Shown here: piece after piece, positions 5,768 to 8,510 of the stretch
Layout of the letters: every line of letters starts with the position of its first letter
Numbering within the stretch: the stretch's first letter is position 1
NCBI GenBank assembly: GCA_031284065.1
Contig: JAITAP010000136.1
Coordinates: 1-8,510 of the forward strand
Direction of reading: 5' to 3'
Length of the DNA stretch: 8,510 nucleotides
DNA from: Prevotellaceae bacterium
GTDB taxonomy: Bacteria; Bacteroidota; Bacteroidia; Bacteroidales; UBA932
Program-made: the position numbers and the translations under genes
Notes under the pieces: generated by a model
Database searches by the model: none
What the model was told of the DNA's origin: nothing
The model's input: only the letters and a program-made list of their open reading frames with translations

Positions 5768-7714
5768 TCACTTAGCTCTCAGCTGAATTGCTACTCCGCC
5801 GCTTGCCTTTAACCGAAAATTCAAAACGTCTTTTTGGGTAGCAACTTTTTCGGTAATTGCCACCCTTGTGCGCGTTTTAACGTTTTCGTCGTCCGTGTAA
5901 ATTTTGGCAGCGTAGCGTTTTCCTTTCTCCAAAAAATGTAGCGGGATGGAAATTTCCCGGCTTTCGTTGTTGGTAATTGCGCCTACAAACCAGCTGTCGC
6001 CGCTTTTTCGTGCAGCGATAAAGTATTCGCCTATTTGTCCATCTACAATTTTTGTTTCGTCCCAAACGGTTGGCACGCGGTCAAAAAATTCAACTTCCGG
6101 CTCTCCGCTGTAGCTGCCGGGCGTGTCGTACCAGTACAGGAACTGCAAGGGGCTGTAGTACGCCACCGCCAACGCCAGCTGGTGCGCGTGCGTAGTCTTG
6201 AGGCGGGGGTCGAAGTAGCAAATGGTGTAGTCGCCTGCGCCGGCAAGGAAGCGCGTAAAGGGCAGCGTGGCGTTGTGCGTAGCGTCCGGAAACTCCTCGT
6301 TGCCGCGAATACCTTCCTGCGTGAGCAGGTTGGGGAACGTGCGGCTAAAGCCGGTTGGGCGGTATTCGTCGTGAATATCCACCAGCAGCCGGTACTCGGC
6401 GCACTTGCGCACGGCGTCGTGCAGCCAAGTTGTCCAATGCTGGCTGCCTACCTGCACAAAACCAAATTTAATGCCTTTAACACCCCATTTTTTGTATAAC
6501 GGTAAAATTTCGTCCAGCTGTCGGCTTAAAGCGCGTTGGTTGACGTAGAGAAAAACGCCTATATTTTTGCCGTCGGCGTACTTTACCAGCTGCTCAATAT
6601 TCATATCTTTTAAGCTGTCCACCTTTGTAGCGTCGGATTCTGCGAGCATTTCTTTTCCGTACCAGCCCGCGTCCAAGTGAACGTACTGCAAGCCGCGCTC
6701 CGCCGCAAAGTCAACAAATTTCAGCGCGTCTTTCTGATTTAACCGGGTTATTCTAATGGCTTTTCCGGGCTTAATCCACGACACGTCGCTCAGCGCGCAG
6801 GGCGGGTTGAGGTTGAGCGTCAAGTCGTTGTTTGCAAGCAGGTCTGCCGGTTTTTCGGCCGCCATCACAAAGCGCCACGGCGTGGCGTAGGGCGCAATGA
6901 CGTCCACCGAGTCGTACAGCAGGGCTTGCAGGGTGTTTGCTTTGTCGGCGTTCAACCCAAGCTTCATTCGGGCGTAATCTACCATTCCGGCTTCGCCAAT
7001 GGCAGCGGTCAGCCCGTTGGGGAGCTTGAGCGTGAGCGGACGCTCACACTCGGCCTCCCAGCCTGCGAGGGGGCGGAGCGAGTAGGGGGCTTGCGCCCAC
7101 TTTTCGTAGTAGGCCAACGTGCCTTCGGGCAACGTGAACTGCGTTTGCTCGCCCGTAATGTGGAGGAATAAGCCGTTGGACGTTTCGGGAAAAGCGTAGC
7201 GAAACGCTACGCCCTCGTTGTATGCGCGTACTACAATGTTTACGCTGTAGGATGGCCGCTTGTCGTAGCCATCGCCGGAGGCTGCGCCCGCGCTGTCGCC
7301 CTTGCGGAGCTTCAGCACGGCTTCGCGGTAGCGGTTGCGGATTTGGCTGCGCTCGCCGTACACGGGCTGCCACGTTTCGTCAACGCTGCTCCGCTCCACG
7401 CCGGTGAGCTGCATGTCGTCGCACCAGCGCTTGGCGGCGTCGTGGGGTATGGCCAGCGCCGCCTCAAACAGGCGGTTGTCAACCAGCACGCCCAGCTCGG
7501 ACGCTTCAACAACCGTTTTTCCCTTGTAGGAAAGCGTGTAGCGCATTTGCTTTGCGCCGTCGGCCGCCGGAGCTTGGTAAAAGGTAAAGCGATAGGCGCT
7601 GTCGGGCGAGTGAACAACGGTTTGCGCTTCCCCCAAAATGGTTTGGGCAGAAATGCTTAGCGCCATGATGGTTGACAACGCCAGCGCACCGGCGGATTTT
7701 CTTTTCAGCTTCAT
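5768..7714 (-). CDS. Glycoside hydrolase family 97 protein
   Basis: This 648-residue exported protein is likely an alpha-glycosidase of family GH97, whose known members are SusB-type alpha-glucosidases and alpha-galactosidases. The ATG at 7714 opens MKLKRKSAGALALSTIMALSISAQ, a signal peptide. Domains in order are an N-terminal beta-sandwich (about 32-310), a TIM barrel beginning near WIKPGK (313-318) and running through YVHLDAGWYG (344-353), KKWGVKGIKFGF (408-419), VDIHDEYRPTG (445-455) and TQEGIRGNEE (465-474), and a C-terminal beta domain (about 555-648). The length is typical. At the barrel strand where retaining GH97 enzymes carry an aspartate nucleophile (KVDF-like), this protein reads KFGF (416-419), so that residue is absent. 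I recall the same feature in a group of Bacteroidota GH97 proteins. Substrate and mechanism therefore remain open. An Ala/Gly/Asp-rich insert (DSAGAASGDG, 140-149) lies in the N-terminal domain. It is the first gene of the three-enzyme cluster, with its leader duplicated at 8462-8510. Confidence 0.92.
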   Translation of the reverse strand: MKLKRKSAGALALSTIMALSISAQTILGEAQTVVHSPDSAYRFTFYQAPAADGAKQMRYTLSYKGKTVVEASELGVLVDNRLFEAALAIPHDAAKRWCDDMQLTGVERSSVDETWQPVYGERSQIRNRYREAVLKLRKGDSAGAASGDGYDKRPSYSVNIVVRAYNEGVAFRYAFPETSNGLFLHITGEQTQFTLPEGTLAYYEKWAQAPYSLRPLAGWEAECERPLTLKLPNGLTAAIGEAGMVDYARMKLGLNADKANTLQALLYDSVDVIAPYATPWRFVMAAEKPADLLANNDLTLNLNPPCALSDVSWIKPGKAIRITRLNQKDALKFVDFAAERGLQYVHLDAGWYGKEMLAESDATKVDSLKDMNIEQLVKYADGKNIGVFLYVNQRALSRQLDEILPLYKKWGVKGIKFGFVQVGSQHWTTWLHDAVRKCAEYRLLVDIHDEYRPTGFSRTFPNLLTQEGIRGNEEFPDATHNATLPFTRFLAGAGDYTICYFDPRLKTTHAHQLALAVAYYSPLQFLYWYDTPGSYSGEPEVEFFDRVPTVWDETKIVDGQIGEYFIAARKSGDSWFVGAITNNESREISIPLHFLEKGKRYAAKIYTDDENVKTRTRVAITEKVATQKDVLNFRLKASGGVAIQLRAK

Positions 7715-7742
7715 GATTTTTATTTTACGTGGTTTGTTTTAT
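7694..7742. repeat. Direct repeat, copy 1 (GH97 leader and start)
   Basis: These 49 bases cover the first seven codons of the GH97 gene and 28 bases of its leader. They match 8462-8510 in the same orientation at 46 of 49 positions, with differences at 7699, 7700 and 7732. The offset is exactly 768 bases. The second copy runs into the window end, so the repeat may be longer there. It stops being visible at 7743 because a different sequence begins or because the other copy is cut off. Confidence 0.9.
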
Positions 7743-7760
7743 GTTTTGCAATTAATTATG

Positions 7761-7768
7761 TACTTTTG
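7761..7768 (+). promoter_or_regulatory. Candidate -7 box for the putative antitoxin gene
   Basis: TACTTTTG matches the TAnnTTTG box and ends 27 bases before the ATG at 7796, giving a short leader. TTTG at 7733-7736 is a possible but poorly spaced -33 partner. Together with the GH97 start on the other strand, this makes 7715-7795 a divergent promoter region. Confidence 0.45.
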
Positions 7769-7795
7769 CTGCCGTAACCCCAAATAAAGCATTTT

Positions 7796-8023
7796 ATGAC
7801 ACCCGTAACAACCGGCGACGCCTCCCGCACGGGGCGCAAGCCGCTGAAAGACGCTGAAAATCATCCGCACGCGACAAAAGTGATTAGTGGCGGCACGGAC
7901 AATACTACACTTTTACCAAATTTTTCCGGACAACCGGAGGAGACCTTTGACGAGGATTTCCGGCAAGGCCTCACACCGAAGCAGTTCATGCGGGAGATGG
8001 AGCAACGCATACTGAAATGGTAG
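7796..8023 (+). CDS. Putative antitoxin of a broken toxin-antitoxin pair
   Basis: This 75-residue protein starts MTPVTTGDASRTGRKPLKD. The first half is polar and probably disordered. The end, DEDFRQGLTPKQFMREMEQRILKW, looks like a single amphipathic helix preceded by a GLTPKQF turn. I do not recognise a named family. The case for an antitoxin is its place: its stop codon overlaps the start of the toxin-like frame by seven bases (ATGGTAG), the usual coupling in type II modules, and the partner reads like a RelE/ParE-type toxin. It has its own -7 box upstream and stays open although the partner is damaged. It could instead be an orphan small protein. Confidence 0.6.
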   Translation: MTPVTTGDASRTGRKPLKDAENHPHATKVISGGTDNTTLLPNFSGQPEETFDEDFRQGLTPKQFMREMEQRILKW

Positions 8024-8185
8024 CATCTCCAAAAGTAATATTTCACCCGTCTGTTATCGAATATCTTGACCAATTGGGCAAGAGTTTGTTTGATGCCGGA
8101 TATTTCGGGTTTCATGAAAAAAGGAGGCCGCTACCTTATCCGCTATATCACCAACAACCATCTGGAAGGGCAATATATTAGATAG
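8017..8185 (+). pseudogene. Toxin gene remnant with internal deletion and frameshift (RelE/ParE-like)
   Basis: The ATG at 8017 overlaps the putative antitoxin stop. The frame begins MVASPKVIFHPSVIEYLDQL and continues GKSLFDAGYFGFHE, the usual opening of a group of Bacteroidota RelE/ParE-like toxins of roughly 100 residues. After FGFHE the frame turns to KRRPLPYPLY-type sequence and stops at 8181. The +1 frame across the same bases, from ATG at 8114, reads KKGGRYLIRYITNNH and then LEGQYIR before stopping at 8185. This fits the usual end of the same toxins. About 50 codons of the middle, with the expected catalytic region, are missing, and the two ends are out of frame. The junction falls near the A-run at 8117-8122. 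It is almost certainly non-functional. The family call is from recall of the terminal motifs. Confidence 0.7.
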
Positions 8186-8360
8186 CTGACGTTATTCTCC
8201 AGTAACCTGTTTTATCGGAGCCAACGCGCGCAATAAAACCCTCCTGCTTTAGCCGCTTTACCATTCTTTTGATGGTAGCACGCGAGCGTCCTGTTTTTTC
8301 TACAAGCTTGTCGTAGGTCGTTGACCTGCGGTTATGGAAAATCTGCCTTTCAGGCAGCAT
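8178..8360 (-). pseudogene. C-terminal winged-helix fragment of a larger regulator or ATP-binding protein
   Basis: The frame reads TTYDKLVEKTGRSRATIKRM (about residues 18-37) and then VKRLKQEGFIARVGSDKTGYWRI. This is a winged helix-turn-helix of the type that ends COG2865-type proteins (AlbA_2 domain plus HATPase_c_4 region) and some Fic proteins; the GSDKTGYW ending is characteristic. The first ~17 residues (MLPERQIFHNRRS) are translated from the hairpin repeat at 8312-8358, so the normal front of the protein, usually several hundred residues, is missing. The frame is open from an ATG at 8360, but a genuine 60-residue gene is less likely than a remnant. Its stop codon overlaps the end of the toxin remnant tail to tail (8178-8185). 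Confidence 0.68.
8312..8358 (+). repeat. Hairpin repeat, tandem copy 1
   Basis: This copy has two palindromes: AGGTC-GTT-GACCT at the left and CTGCCT-TTC-AGGCAG at the right (8343-8357), joined by GCGGTTATGGAAAAT. Bases 8315-8358 match 8386-8429 at 43 of 44 positions. It supplies the first codons of the winged-helix fragment on the other strand. Confidence 0.85.
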
Positions 8361-8381
8361 AGCCGCACTGTATCATCCTTC

Positions 8382-8429
8382 CCGCAGGTCGCTGACCTGC
8401 GGTTATGGAAAATCTGCCTTTCAGGCAGC
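8382..8429 (+). repeat. Hairpin repeat, tandem copy 2
   Basis: The left hairpin is a perfect nine-base stem, CCGCAGGTC and GACCTGCGG around GCT (8382-8402). The right hairpin is CTGCCT-TTC-AGGCAG (8414-8428). The bases just after it (GGGTGCGGG, then a stretch ending AGCCTCCCCTC) also resemble the reverse complement of 5631-5653, so the repeat unit probably extends to about 8460. The period between the two tandem copies is 71 bases. Confidence 0.85.
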
Positions 8430-8458
8430 GGGTGCGGGGGCAGGTTCGTAGCCTCCCC

Positions 8459-8510
8459 TCAGGATTGCCTTTTCAGCTTCATGATTTTTATTTTACGTGT
8501 TTTGTTTTAT
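8459..8510 (-). pseudogene. Direct repeat, copy 2: truncated GH97-type gene start
   Basis: On the minus strand this copies the GH97 leader and start codon (8462-8510 against 7694-7742). The frame from the ATG at 8482 reads MKLKRQS and then meets a TGA (8461-8459), beyond which the sequence becomes the hairpin repeat. It is a beheaded start: leader plus seven codons with no gene attached. It may be a relic of a duplicated or disrupted GH97-type gene. The repeat may continue past the window edge. Confidence 0.75.

Noticed and set aside
5508..5771. Minus-strand open frame of 87 codons between GH97 and the GH28-like gene
   Set aside because: It is made largely of the hairpin repeat and AT-rich spacer, is cysteine-rich without pattern, and overlaps the GH97 stop. 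Not a credible gene.
8117..8123. Slippery heptamer A AAA AAG in the toxin remnant, as a programmed frameshift
   Set aside because: The heptamer is not in phase with the start frame, and joining the two frames would still lack the toxin core. An internal deletion explains it better.
8312..8429. Two near-identical repeats, as a CRISPR array
   Set aside because: Only two units, each holding two hairpins, with a third copy reversed elsewhere and no cas genes. This is an interspersed palindromic repeat.

Overview
The window looks like a chromosomal piece of a Bacteroidota bacterium, most likely of the order Bacteroidales. The pointers are a GH97 enzyme of the kind common in that phylum, a DUF2007 protein, TAnnTTTG-type -7 promoter boxes, the near absence of Shine-Dalgarno sequences, and secreted enzymes for polysaccharide breakdown. 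No genus can be named.

Left part (1-2230, + strand): the last ~294 codons of an ABC-transporter ATPase of the NatA type, followed 21 bases later by its NatB-type ABC-2 permease. Together they form an exporter. It converges on two small minus-strand genes: a DUF2007 protein (2752-2438) and a 53-residue zinc-ribbon protein (2434-2273). These two lie in the same reading frame, separated by one stop codon and one sense codon.

Middle part (2932-7714, - strand): three exported polysaccharide-active enzymes read in the order GH97 glycosidase, GH28-like beta-helix protein, alginate-lyase-fold (PF05426) polysaccharide lyase. The last two are 19 bases apart and surely co-transcribed. GH97 is separated from them by 264 bases that contain a hairpin repeat and a candidate promoter. 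The set suggests breakdown of a uronic-acid-containing glycan. No SusC/SusD pair, sulfatase or regulator is in view.

Right part (7743-8510): a small patch of gene debris. It holds a putative antitoxin gene that is still open, a toxin gene that has lost its middle and changed frame, the C-terminal winged-helix end of a larger regulator whose front is replaced by repeat sequence, and two tandem copies of a hairpin repeat. A third, reversed copy of that repeat family lies between GH97 and the GH28-like gene. The last 49 bases of the window repeat the leader and first seven codons of the GH97 gene (46/49 identical, offset 768 bases). The debris patch is therefore bracketed by direct repeats of a gene start.

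The most notable things are this bracketed debris island, the hairpin repeat family, and the split DUF2007/zinc-ribbon pair. I see no convincing wholly new system. No rRNA, tRNA, CRISPR array or complete insertion sequence was seen.
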